The translations under genes were made by a program, and so were the position numbers. From positions 6,641,984 through 6,705,983 of the forward strand of contig NC_092564.1 in NCBI RefSeq assembly GCF_037975245.1: 64,000 nt of DNA, read 5' to 3'. The notes below the pieces were generated by a model. It had not been told where the DNA came from, searched no databases, and saw only the letters and a program-made list of their open reading frames with translations. The stretch's first letter is position 1. Each line of letters begins with the position of its first letter. Shown one piece after another: positions 13,001-25,640 of this stretch. This DNA is from Apostichopus japonicus. Lineage: Eukaryota; Echinodermata; Holothuroidea; Aspidochirotida; Stichopodidae.

Positions 13001-16000
13001 TTGATATTAATTTCTCAAGAATATAACCATTTCTTCTATATCTTGTTCTATATCTTCTATATCTATGTCTTGTTGGTATATCGATTACGGTACATATTTA
13101 AATATTCATTGTGTAATGTTTGTATTTTTTGAAATAATATTTGACATTGGGGTAGGGGTTTAGGGAAAGGGTTAACTAATCATTCTTGTATACACTCATA
13201 ACGTGTAAAACATTAAGACTAGAATCTGCTAGAATCTGCCAGAATGGTAACATCATTTATGTACGGGTTATTGCACGGGAAAATTATGAAATTAGAGTAT
13301 TCTATAATAGAAGTAAGCCTATATATTTATACCTTACTGATTACAACAACAAACAGTTTCGCAAGTTGTTGGACTAAATTTAAAATAGAAATATATATTT
13401 GTATAGTTGTATTTTGTGACATCTGTAATAGATACAATGTTAACAAAATCGATAATTTCGCGTTCCATAATACTAATTTTCCATGCTGTTAGTGTTAGAC
13501 TATAGTAGGCAATAGGTCAGCCTCTCGATATAACGTATATCATAACATGGTTATACTCTGATAACACTATCGTATTGATGCTATATCTATCTCACTGGAA
13601 AACACTGCAGACACGTCTCATTTTATAGCTCTCATAAACAGAATTTTCGGGAAGGATTTCCTCTAAACGAAGCTAGAACATTTTAATGGTCGTTGATTTA
13701 CTACAATTTTTACGACCAATTTTTGTGCGTGTGTTTTTTAACCTGTCCTTTAGCATATTTTTCTTGCAATATCTCTTTTAATCAGAATGAATTTGAAACA
13801 TTTAAACCATTTAGTTTTATGTTAATATTTTGACTTTTCTTTACAATATTTTTAATGATAATAATCATGAGAATGATAACTGGCTGGTATATTGTGGATT
13901 GATTATTAATCATCAAGCTGATGTATTTGCTAGGTATAGATGCCATGGTATAAATATTCGATAGTGTTTTTTTTTTCTTTTCTTCTGTTATTTGCATTTA
14001 ATCACCAAAGCATATATCTTTCGACTTTTTTGTATGTGTGTGTGTGTGTGTCGAGGCTTTTATTTTTATTGCGAAGTGTTGCCGCAGGATTTGGGTTGTC
14101 TTAGTTAAAAGGTTTTACGTCGTAAAATTGTAAGATCGGTATGGAATTGAGCTGAAAAGCTATAGGGTAACTTTATGACGGGTGACAAACGGACTTACAC
14201 CGGCATCGTTAACAAGAGAGTACTGCCTATAGGCTGGACATTGGGTAGCCTACCCCTATTTTTTTTTACAGTGAAGATTCGTTGTCGAAATGTTGTTGCT
14301 AGTCATTACTAGGGATTATCTCTTAAAAAGGATTATCTTTTAAAAAAGGAACATCTCAAAATGACATCATGTCATAGTGGTCAAATGATATTTTCTTTTA
14401 CTCGTGGAAAAGTTTAGCATCGACGCTAGTAATCATAGAAGTGTCGCTGACTGCATGGTAAGTCATATTAAATGATGGGGATCTTTATTTCCATGTATAA
14501 CTTTCATAGGCGGACAAATGATCAGCATTCAATTGTGTGTAGATCCATAAAGGTAAGCAGGTAGCCTTTATATGGAAACTACAAATTGAGATCTGTGTTA
14601 CTTTGACGTCAAGTGAACGGTGAGAATTGCAGAAAGATATGTTATATAGGTTAATTCCATGAAGGTCAAATTTTACTGCATTTTTGAAAACATTTCCATC
14701 CCAACCCATGCACCTCCTCGCAGGGATATGTAGGCCATATCGTGGTGCGAGATTATATGTTATACCGTACTATGCTGTATCTACATTTTCGACATGCATT
14801 TTCAGTATGTTAGTTGGGATAATCCTCACAATTATCAATATATCTATTAAGTTATCTTTATATTTGAAATACTTAATATTTTTGTCTACTTAATTTAGTT
14901 AATTGACATTTAAGAGACATGTCAAACCAAATAATACTTAATAACGAAGTAATTAACATTGGTTATGGATCGAGTACACAAGACTGTATACATCATGAAG
15001 AGTTTAAATAAATAAAAATATATATAAACACAAACAATTACGTAATTACGACAATTGCCTGCAATGACCCGCAACACCGAGTTTCGAACGCCCCCCCGGC
15101 CATATACCAACCTGAACCCGCCCCCCCCCAACCCGCGGCCCTTGGCTAGGAAAAACATCATTTGTAAGCGAAATTTTCTACCTTGAATTTGCTATATTCT
15201 GGCTGTATGGAGTTATTACGTACTAAACCATACATGTAAATATGAGGTACCCGAAGAGATTATAAGCTTTTCAATTTAAGTCCAGCTGTTAAACGTTAAG
15301 TCCAGCGCCAGGAATGATACAATCCAAAATAATATTAAAAAAATTAAGAGGTTTGTAATTGAAATATGACAAAAATTGATAATAGATTGAATGAATGGAA
15401 CACAAATATTTATGTATTGCATTTTGTTGTGTATAACTCGCTAAATTATTACGGTGGCAGCCAAATATTATTTCTTTTTCTTCTTTATTCTTCATATTTT
15501 GTTCGCATGTTAGAGTGAGAGAGATATCCAATTATATACAGATTATGTGACATAAAGTTAGAGATCAACGAAAACTTAAAATTTAAAAATAGGTTGGGTT
15601 TATTTTCTTCCTAGGACAGTAAGTTTGAAAACAATAGATGAAAGATGTATAGGTTGATCAGTTGCAATTTGAATTTGAGAAGAAAACAAAAGCTTGGTAG
15701 GATTGTTAAAATTGTTTGATCGAACAAGGAAAGCTGATATAGCGACCGTTTTTGAAAGATCAAATAATATCATGTGTGTTTGCGTTCTTTGATAATCAAG
15801 ATATAAAAATTTATAATATTTATGAAAGGCAAACACAAAAAATGACCCGACGTGGTTAGAAAATCAAAGAAGTTGCCGAAGAGAGAGGTTGACCGATTAT
15901 TTTGAAATTATTCCAAACGAACAAGAACGTTTCGCACCTCTGCAGTGGGTGCAGAGGTTTGTTTTCTTAAATCTTTCGGTCGGTTACTCTATACGGTTGA

Positions 16001-19000
16001 CCATGTAACTAATATAATAAATATGTAACGAAAAAATCGGTTGTTAGTCATCAATTATTATCAATAAGCAGAGAGATTTAATGCAACTTCGATACACATT
16101 TATATATGGAAAATAAGAAACTTCAATATTTCTTTAAAACAAGCAATGGCAGGATTATAAATCGAATCGTTCATATAAGCTTAATTATTTATAAAACAAA
16201 TGTATCTTGTAAAACAAATATAACTTTATAAAACAAATATCTCTTTTAATTGGTTAATTGTCGGTAGATTATAAAACAGAGACTTGGACAGTTTTCAAGT
16301 AAAACTTAGGCCTACTAGCCAAGGTTAGGTTTAACGTACTTAACACCATTGGCAGTTTTAAAAGTTATTATCTCAGTCGTCTCTTTTGTCAGAAAAGATG
16401 GGAAAGGAAGTTTCCTCATTTTCAATATTTGTGGATAACAAACACTAATAATGTCTCTTTGATCGTAGGCATATTCCTTTCCCCATTTTTCCTTTATTTT
16501 GTTTTGGGGTGGGGATGTGGGGGATGGCGAGTGTTTACTTATTTGACAAACTTCCTGTCATTTAAATATACCGAAAATGTTTCGGTTCGATAATGCCGTG
16601 GCTGTGTGTATGCTTCTTCTGTGCCGTAATTCATGGAATGACTTAAATCCACGCTCCAATCATTTAAACATATGTTGAAATGTGCCATACTAAATTTCAA
16701 TTTCAGTGCAGTTTACTAGCTTTAACGGTCAATTTTCATTTTTTTTTAAATGACGAAAAAGAATTAAAAGTGTAATTTTTCTAATTTGCATTTTCTAGGT
16801 GAATAATAGGCCTACTCACATGAAGACAGTCTGGGTGACGAAAATGTTATTAATTCAGTAAATTTCTTCAATGACTCGTTCAATAACCTTGGTAACAAAA
16901 TTAGACCGAGGGGCTCGTTAGTATTAGAAATTACTATCATATTTTCAGTATTATTCGTTACTTTTGGTCAAATTGCTGACTAAACTATAATATCTACGTC
17001 AGGAGAGCTTATGTTTAATTTTCCAATTGTAATATTTTGTTTCATATATGTTGAATAATTATCGAAAATTAATTGAATTCATTTTGCTTAGATAAATGAG
17101 TCATCCAGCTGAAAACTATATTGATAAAAGGCTCAATTCAGAAAACAAGGAAAATTATTCAACCGAATCGAATATTTTGGTTTTAATTCATAATTTGGAT
17201 TGCATAATTATGGCGGAGCATTTAAGAACAATACAAAACTAAACTAATATTGATTATTACTAGGGTTATTTATTGTAATAAATAGACAAATTATAAAAAC
17301 ACCCTATTACATCTTTTTCCCTTTTCAATAATTTATTTTTTATTAACAGGTGGCTCCATTCAGTGAAAACGCTTTATATGCTGTTCTTTTTGCACACACT
17401 GTCATGCAAAATCAAATCACTGGTGTTTATTTCTCACAATTTTCGACTTTTCCCTTTGAATTTAAACTTTAGTATTCAGGATGCGTAACTATATATTAGC
17501 CTTGATAAATGAATACTCACGCGTTGTAACCAGATGCTAGTCTGGAGAATTTGACACGATCAACATAGAAACCTAAGGCGTTGAAAAACCATACTGAAAT
17601 ATCATATCAAGGAGTTTTCCACGAAAATAACTTACCCGCTTGGGATGTGAGATCCCTTCCCGTAAGTGAGATATTGCTTAAATTGTAACCCTGAAAATAT
17701 CTTGATTTTAATATTTAAAATTTAAAATCACAAAATAGACTTATAAACAATATGTTTGGCTAAGAAATGAGAAAAAACGAAACCTATAGATATGTAGACA
17801 TATATGATATGAAATGCGATTTTCAGCTTTGAGTTTGAAAATTTATTTTCCTTTTCCTCAGAATCTAAAATGTCAATTTGTGGAATGTTTAAAGCTGTTT
17901 TGAAATGTGTATAGTACAACTTCTGTTTTGAATAGTTTAGTCGATACACACAATTGGATAATATGTAGTAGACCTTGTCCGCTAACACATGGACGCTCCG
18001 GGTAAAGACAGCTCTGTGGTAGCATTGTACATAACTATGTAGGCCGAATATAAATATGTCACCAGTTTGGTCAATATTGGATGCGGCAAGAAATAATATC
18101 TTCATCACGAAACAGCCACAAACAAGTCAGGGAAGGTTGAAAAGAGCTTGAATTAAAGGGGACACCACTTCCCTAGACCCCGCCCCCATATAAGTGTTAC
18201 AGTTCCCCCAAAACTATGTATATATATTCCTTTTCCTCTGGATGTCTCTTCCCCCACCCCCTCCCCACCCCACCCCTGGAAATACCAGAGGGAAAGACAA
18301 ATAGATGCTAGAACCACATTTATCAGAAGGTTCTCCTTGGAACATAGCTTCCGTTCCTGCTTGACGAAAAGACAAAAATTGCAAAACAAGAAGTGGCTGA
18401 TAAGGTTCTGGAGGGGGGGGGGCGCTCATTGGTAGCAGTATGGGTCGGAGAATAAACCCTTAGTAGGAGCTGTTAATTTACAGACACGAAGAGAAAAATT
18501 ATCCGTCCTTCGATACTGGGAGCGGGTTATCTATTTGGGTTTGCCCTGCTAGAAGAACATAGAAATTGTTTTTGTTTTGACAATGTCCCGCCACATACCC
18601 TCATGAGCAGGTCGAAAGATGATGCGATGTAATGGTTCCCTTGGGAGTAGTATTAAATTATTACATCGTTGTTCGAGTACTTAACATCCGCCGTCTATAT
18701 AGTCCGTCGATGATAATGACTTATATATACCACCGAAGTTGGTGGCCTAGCTTACGCGCGGTGAGGTTACTTTGATGTGTAGGTTATTTAGCCTAACGAC
18801 TTAATGAATATAACCTTGTTGGCAGTGTACGTGTTAACATGACTCCTGCTGGTATTCTGAAACGAAATAACGAAACGTTTCTTTAACACCTCGGTACAGG
18901 TGTGTCTCTGAGAACAACTACCCGAGGCTCTTGGTGTATTTTTTCTGTAATTGTATCGAAATAGGAAGTGTTTCATCGGGAATGGTAGCATGCATAAAAT

Positions 19001-19364
19001 CAAGCCGTAAGGTATCTAAGTATAAATAACATGAAGACCGTCTGTATTGCAAACTCCGTGGTAGGATTAAAATGTAATATCAATGAAATTTGAATGATTT
19101 CACCGGGAAGAGAAGAAGGCTTTGGGGGGGGGCGAGGGAGAGTGGCGGCGGTGACTTGAACATCACTCAACGATTATCTAACTACTGACCACCCCTCTCC
19201 CTTCATCCGGTCTGCTCAATCCCAAAGGTTGTAAATATATTTGTAAATATGTTATTTTTATTCTCACCATATATAAATACAAACGAGTAAAGGACACAAC
19301 TTATCCTTTATACATATCAATAGAGAAAGAGACAAGTAAACAGAAGAAACAGTCAAACAAAAAA

Positions 19365-19365
<1 letters not shown>
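10023..19365. other. Non-coding, no gene seen
   Basis: Contains the 10633 hairpin, a short GT run (14034-14051), poly-C near 15090 and 15121, three 18-bp 'ttataaaacaaatat' units (16185-16245) and C/G-rich patches near 18170-18430. The frame at 17728-18108 (minus) is AT-driven. Confidence 0.65.
10633..10669. repeat. 37-bp perfect hairpin flanked by 9-bp direct repeats
   Basis: Arms CCAGGGAGCTGCTAC and GTAGCAGCTCCCTGG pair perfectly over 15 bases with a 7-base loop. TGGATAGAC occurs at 10625-10633 and again at 10667-10675, overlapping the arm ends, as if a tiny palindrome had inserted and duplicated its target. Confidence 0.85.
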
Positions 19366-19446
<81 letters not shown>

Positions 19447-19449
19447 ATA

Positions 19450-19524
<75 letters not shown>
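19366..19524. repeat. (AT)n microsatellite
   Basis: About 159 bp of AT dinucleotides with brief 'ctatatct' and 'atgtat' interruptions. Tyr/Ile-rich frames across it are artefacts. Confidence 0.99.
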
Positions 19525-19529
<5 letters not shown>

Positions 19530-21303
19530 ATATTATATATATCAGTAGGTATGTTATAGGTATATAACAATAGCCAACATATGTCATCATTTGGGAAGTT
19601 TTCATGGCTCTTTGGCAATTTGTTCCCAGTTTATCATATATACACCAATAACTATGAAATTCTTGTTTTCACACATACGAGTGTATTTTCACAAATACTT
19701 CTTCAGCATGCATTTTCTAAAAATCAAGGAAAACAGCAAACAATTCCAAACTCATATCTGTGTAACCAGAGAGCTGTCACATCGCAACAACCGTAGGAAT
19801 TGACCCTTACCGGGGCTCATGGGACAGAATCTCAGAAAAAGTTTGAATCCAAAATAAGATTTTTAAAAAAAAAGTTAAATATTGGACACGAACCTGTTGC
19901 CCAGTTTCTTTGACTGACAGTTCCCCCACCGTCCCGAGAGGACGTCGTAATGTAACGTCGTGTAACGTATAACGTCGTCCATATACACATGGGATATGTG
20001 AATTTATCACAGGTGGTCTCCGTGTGCGATTCGGAATGGAAGAAGAAGAAGAAGAAAAATCGGCTTTTTGAGGACAGTTTGTTGCCTGTTGGGCCAACAC
20101 TTTTAATCATACTCTCAAAAATTCATTTTAAGTGTTTAAAGTAAAGGTCATCTATGCAACCCCCAAATATGCTAGGAAATCACAGAATGGTCACTCATGT
20201 TCGAACATTAACACGCATTTTGCGTAGTTTCCCTCACGCATGAGATCAATAATTTAGCATTTATCGTTGACCTGGGAATAATTTGTAATGTCATCAACTC
20301 CAGTAATGTACTTTGATCGTTAAGCAATTTTTAGCATAAAATAACAATTTGTTTTGCAATTTTAGCAAATTTTAGCAAAGCAACATGATTTTGCAGTTCA
20401 TTCTCCTAACTACAGTCGTCAAGTTTGATTACAACTAAAGAAAAAGGTATTAATGTGTTAAAAATGTAGAAAAATAAATATCTGGCGAAGAAATTTGTTT
20501 CTGAACCGGAATTGAAATCATTAATATTATCCAATGGGTACTTTAAATGTTTCATTTTGTAAGCAACACAATTTAGGAAAGTGCGTGAGTTTATTCAATA
20601 ACATAGGCTTATCTTGACTTTCGTTTTAATTATATGGTATATATAAGTATCCTATTATATAATAAGATCTAACGCCATGAAGGATTTATCGGATCATGTT
20701 TCATACGAATCAGACATAAGACTAGTGTCAAATAGTTAGACAATCCTTCTATTGTTATTTAACAACGTCGTATTGGCACACAAAAAAAAATATCAATTAT
20801 GCTGTCGGAGAATAGACATTCAAACTTCATGTAACTCACGTTAAAGAAAATAAAATTCGTTGTAGAGTAAAACTTTCTTTCTTTACTTCTAAATGTAAAC
20901 GTGATTCATTCTAACCCAAAATTGATCATGATCAGGAAATAAAGATGTTAGTAATATCCCGATTTAGTTCAACATAGGCTTTTATTTCTATTTTGTTTAT
21001 AGAAATTGACCCTTGTTTTTAAAAAAATAATTTAAAACATAAAGTAGAAGGATCCCCTGCAGTAATCATCATACCATCTTGGTATATAGAGACGAACGAA
21101 TCGTTCTTCGCAAAGGCGAGTAAAAGGAACTCCAACAAGTTCATTGAAGCCTAGTGATACGTTGCACTATGGCAAATATAGATTCCTTAATTACATTCTG
21201 TTACGCAGAGTACAAATTTGCCCAATTCGTTACCATCTTCATTTGCTTTGAAATGTAATGCCAGGAAATGAGTATGTGTAAAAGCAACCCTTTGTTTTTG
21301 AAA

Positions 21304-21328
21304 CAGGGAGCTCCTAACGAGCTCCCTG
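21304..21328. repeat. 25-bp hairpin related to that at 10633
   Basis: CAGGGAGCTC, loop CTAAC, GAGCTCCCTG: perfect 10-base arms. Shares the CAGGGAGCT/AGCTCCCTG ends with the 10633 hairpin. No flanking duplication found. Confidence 0.75.
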
Positions 21329-22122
21329 GTTACAATTTGAAAGATCTGTCGGCCGAACACCTAAGGGCTTTCTTTTACAGGTAGAATTTTTAACTGTAAT
21401 GTTATCGAGTATAATAACATGAGATGAATGAAACTTGCATATACAATACATTAGCCTATAGTAATGATCTGGTTGTGATTCCTATGTGTACCTACATGCT
21501 TGAGAAAAACAAAACACACTTCTTAACTGATTTGCTGAGTATGGAAGGCTTGAGTTTTGACCTGAAATTATCTCACGTGACTATTGTGAGCAATGAACAA
21601 AAGTTTTTTTTTTTTGTATCTGGTGCATCCATATGCGTATAGTATGAGGTTATTTGGCATACTTTTTAAATCTCGGGATGCTTACAAACATGTTCATATT
21701 TGACCTCTGTTGATCATGAATGAGTGCCAACACACCACCGGCGTTTTTGGCTAGGTATGGCATATATTTACAAACAAAAGCTTGATATTTCTCAACTTTG
21801 AACGATTTTGAGTAATGCTTTTACATGGACTTCTGCTGACGTCAAAAAACTATCACTTACCAAAGCAAAAGTGGAGTCTTGGAACTGAGTATTTTACCTT
21901 CCCGTTATACTGCCCCCTCCTTGTAGTTTGTCTTTATTCTATATCTTCTTCTCTCACACAACTATGTATAATTCTTGAATTACATTATTCAACCGTATGC
22001 TCACCCAAAATACATTCGAGCCCACTGTGATATCCCTCCCGAACACAAGCGACAATTTAGTCTTAAATATAACAATTGTTCACCTTTCCATAAAACAATC
22101 CCTGTGTTGCATGCTCGCAGGA

Positions 22123-22144
22123 CCCCCCCCCCCCCCCCCCCCCC
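22123..22144. repeat. Poly-C tract, 22 bases
   Basis: Uninterrupted C22, the longest pure C run seen here. Confidence 0.98.
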
Positions 22145-23712
22145 AATGACTGAATAAGGGGTAAAGCCTTTACCTAGTATTGTCACGGAAGAAGTAACTC
22201 CGTCTTATTATTATTTTTATCATCATTTATTATTATTTTTTATTATTATTATTCTTGTAGTTCATACATTACATTTTATGTTCAAGCATTCCTACACCTA
22301 AAAAGCCACAGACACAAAACATAAAGCAATGTCAGAATATGCCCAGTGTAGCAGTTCATGTGAAACGTTCCGTGTTTAAAGTAACTTAAATTAATTCATA
22401 TCAGTGTTCTATCGTGTCATACTTTTCACGCACAAAAAAAAAAAAAAAAAATTACCTTAAACCATACAGTTTACTATATCACAAGATTGACTATAGTGTG
22501 TTACTTGTTATGAATGACTGCTTTCATAATGTTTGGAACTAGTGCGTGTCATATCGTTTGGTTTATGGCACTAGCAAGATACAGCTGATGTAAGCAAGTA
22601 TATTATACAATAATTCAACTATACACAGGTTGATTTTGACAGGCCGTAAATGAATGCACTATATGTTAATTTTTTTTCTCACTCTCTTTTTTTTTTAAGG
22701 AAATTTAATCTTTTGTATAAAAAAAATATAAAAAATAAGACCAAGAAACTGTGATTTAGATTTACAGGAGCAAAGCAAGTCTTTCTCAAATTAAGTAATC
22801 AACTTTATACATTAGTACATAAAACATGTTTACACGATGTATGATTTTGTGTTTCTATGTACAGTATTCAATAAAAATTTCGAGTCCATAACATATATAA
22901 ACTTTTAAAGTTAAAGAGAAGTTGATGAAAGAGACAGCGAGAGGGAGAGAAAAGATACAAAACCTTCTTGTAAACGTTAAAGAAGTGAATGTGGTATAAA
23001 ATGGTGATCTTGCATAAGACTACACATATACATATCAGGCGCGTATCCAGGATTTTCTAACCCGGGGGGCGCGAATTACCATCTAAGCGGAGCGCCACCA
23101 TCGGTTGGCGCGCAGCGTACAAGAAAATTTCTGGTTTTGATACCCCCCAGATCACCGGAAATGGCACTTCTCGGGCTTGAAAATGACCAACCAGATGTAC
23201 ACTTTTGCCTGAGAACCAAGTATATCCCAAAAGTTTTTTTCCATCCATAACCTTTTTGAAGATTTTCACCAGTCACACATCATGTTCGACCTCATTGCAT
23301 GTCCTATGGATCATTGCTTTTGTAGGTGATTCTACGTCACCGCTCACAATATCCGAAAGCCCCACTTTTCAAGGTTTTTAGCCGATTATTTGTTGAGAAT
23401 TTGAAAATTCACATTTCTCGTGAATAAAAATCACTTCAAAACATACCCATGATGTTGCACAAAATTCAATCTATGGACAACCAATAAAGAAAAACCTCCT
23501 TGAACCCCTAATAGACAGGTCAAAATTGCACGAGTAGAAGAAAGTATGATGAAGAATGTTGGTGAGGAAAGTTTGGAAAATTTAGACACAGTTAATTTCT
23601 TGGTGTACAAATATTGCAACCTCTTATAATTGCTATTATAAAACTTGGTTGAAGGAAATGAAAAATAGCAGATATTTCCGATATCAGGTATATCGAAACC
23701 GAACACTACACA

Positions 23713-23849
23713 CATAGGCGTAGGTCCCGTAGGAGGCAGGGCTGATATTGGCATCGATATGTTGAACGCGCGAGAAGCGCGCGAAAAATTTCGGCTTTTT
23801 TCGGGCAAGTCGTTACAGCCCCAAATCCAATTTGGCTCCTACGCCTTTG
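23713..23849. mobile_element. 137-bp hAT-type MITE with perfect target duplication
   Basis: Ends CATAGGCGTAGGTCCC and, reversed, CAAAGGCGTAGGAGCC: 13 of 16 bases match. Perfect 8-bp duplication ACTACACA at 23705-23712 and 23850-23857. The centre holds a GC-rich inverted motif, CGCGCGAGAAGCGCGCG, standing out from the AT-rich surroundings. It is nested in the larger repeat cluster, so it is younger than what it interrupts. Confidence 0.93.
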
Positions 23850-23951
23850 ACTACACACATAAACAGTTTTTTGAGGCTGTTCATCGTGGGACATGCATTT
23901 CAATGCTCACTGATATGATCTTATATCTGCTCTTTGCTTTACAAATTCGAA

Positions 23952-24245
23952 CAGGCGTGTAGCGAGTAATTGCCAAGGGAGGGGCGAAGCCTGTAGGCAA
24001 ACTATCTAAGCGAAGCGCCACCATGAGTTGGCGTCGAGGCGTACAAGAACATTTTGGCCGAAAATGCCTCCCAGATCGCTGGACATGACACTTTCCATGC
24101 CTTGTAAGTTGCATCTAAGCATTGTCTATTTTGAAATTACTAGCGATGTCATAAAGAAAACTTGCTCAGGGGGGCGGTCGTCCCCTTCCCGAAATGCGTC
24201 ATGTTCCCCGACGACGCGGTCGAGTTCAAGACCAGTCACAGTTGG
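23952..24245. repeat. Second copy of the 23036 left-end repeat
   Basis: Starts CAGGCGTGTAGCGAG and shares with 23036-23280 the run around ATCTAAGCGAAGCGCCACCA, then GTTGGCG, GTACAAGAA, CCCAGATC and a later ACCAGTCACA. Similarity is patchy and the right boundary approximate. A hAT-like end also appears at 24404-24445 (reversed: CAGTGACAGATCAAGGATTA), which may be its true right terminus. No target duplication found. Confidence 0.5.
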
Positions 24246-24527
24246 TTCCATATAGCACAATTGTACTACAATTTAGACAATTGTTTAAGGCGTCCATACC
24301 CACACACGCGTTATGATAGACCATATATAGTATTTATATAGATACATTAGTGAGAGAGGAAAAATGGAAACGTCAAAAATGGAGTTGTCGGTGTAAGGGG
24401 TAGGGTGAGGCGCACACCCCCTCCGTAATCCTTGATCTGTCACTGGCTACCCTGTGTATATAACAAGGATCAGTGCTTTAACTATGACTGTTCCTCTTTC
24501 TCTTCCCGAGGTCTTGGCTCTCTTTTA

Positions 24528-24653
24528 CTCCCTCCTTTTCTCCTTTTTCTCTCTTTTTTCTTTTTCTTTTCCCTTCCTTTCTCTCCTCCTTTTCTTTTTT
24601 TCCCCTCTTTTTTCCCTTTTTTCTTCTCTTTTCTTTTCTCTCCTCTTTTCCTT
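24528..24653. repeat. 126-bp uninterrupted pyrimidine tract
   Basis: Every base from 24528 to 24653 on the plus strand is C or T, and the bias begins near 24491. Open frames on both strands (Phe/Leu/Ser- or Lys/Glu/Arg-rich) are composition artefacts. Tracts of this kind can form triplex DNA. Confidence 0.97.
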
Positions 24654-25129
24654 ACCCGGGGGGCGCGCGCCCCCAACGCCCCCCCCCTGGATACGCACCT
24701 GCATATCGTATGACTATAACTTAGGCTAAGTATATCGTGGAACTACTACTATGGGTTTTTAGTGCATATGTTAATGTATGTATGACGGTGTCAGCCTTTT
24801 TTGCGCCAATGGTATTTCAGTAATGGCGTATAGTCATGTGTTGGATATAATATATACCTTGAGAAGTTGAATTTTGTTTTTATTTATGATGTATACTAGA
24901 ACAGAGCTACAATAGAAGTAATAAAGTTGATGTATTCTTTGCGACCTGTTGTTTAACTTAATTTGAAAGGTTTTTACATCAAACTCGAGCGCGGAACATG
25001 CTTTCGGTTGTCTTGAAAATATACACCTGGGATAATTTATGGAGTTATTACGACATACGGCATACGACAACAAGGCTAGGGAAATTGTAATTGGGACGGG
25101 GTGATAGGAAACGGCCTGTTTTCCAGCCT

Positions 25130-25640
25130 ACCAGACTATAAATAGGTTCAACACCTATATAGCGCAAATTACCTGAAGTAGGTCTATCGCTTCCGTTGAC
25201 AGAAGTATAGTCAATAGACCTTAAAAGTTTAGTCACCGCGGTTTGTCTACCTGATCTTTTAATGTTTTCAATTGAATTATTCAATCAAAACAGATTGAAA
25301 TTTGTGTTTCCGATGTGTTTCTATATTGTATAATGATGTAGGCCTATCGCTTACGTAGAATTTTGCAATGCATTCCACACCCAGATATAGAATTCTTAAA
25401 AATAGTCACTGATCATATATGAACTTTCTCATTTGTTTTCTAATGAAATTTTTCAATCTAATTAAATTGGAATTTACGTTAGCCAACAATATTTCATACT
25501 GATTTATGCCTTTTGCTTAAGTTGAAGATGGCGGTATGTTCCACACACAGATATAATATGAATATTGATAGAATATAGTCATAGAATATAATTTGGACTT
25601 TGAAACTCATTATTATTTCAATCGAATGTTCGTTCAGTCC
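25130..25640. repeat. Diverged tandem repeat, about 163-bp unit x 3
   Basis: Landmarks recur with a period of about 163: 'tatcgcttccgttgacag' (25185), 'tatcgcttacgtagaa' (25345) and 'ttttgcttaagttgaag' (25510). The last two are followed by 'attccacacccagatata' and 'gttccacacacagatata'. 'ttcaat' and 'tcattgttt'-type stretches also align. Divergence is high. Confidence 0.6.

Larger units (their letters stand above)
19525..23035. other. Non-coding, no gene seen
   Basis: Contains the 21304 hairpin, C22 at 22123, TTA repeats at 22205-22255 and an A18-type run near 22434. No coding exon recognised. Confidence 0.65.
23036..24701. mobile_element. Nest of hAT-like elements bounded by matching ends
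   Basis: The outer ends are CAGGCGCGTATCCAGG at 23036 and its complement at 24686-24701 (CAGGTGCGTATCCAGG when reversed), 15 of 16 bases matching. This suggests one 1.67-kb hAT-like unit. The flanking 8-mers (atacatat and catatcgt) do not match, so the two ends may belong to different insertions. Inside are a 137-bp MITE (23713-23849), a second copy of the left-end repeat (from 23952) and a long pyrimidine tract (24528-24653). I see no transposase frame. Confidence 0.55.

Noticed and set aside
19264-19605. 113-residue Tyr/Ile-rich frame
   Set aside because: It is a translation of the (AT)n array. The same applies to frames over 50823-51164 and 52523-52837.
23431-23808. 125-residue minus-strand frame
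   Set aside because: Runs into the 137-bp MITE; low-complexity composition and no recognisable domain.
24432-24729. Phe/Leu/Ser-rich plus-strand and Lys/Glu-rich minus-strand frames resembling membrane or coiled-coil proteins
   Set aside because: They come from a pure pyrimidine tract; composition alone explains them.
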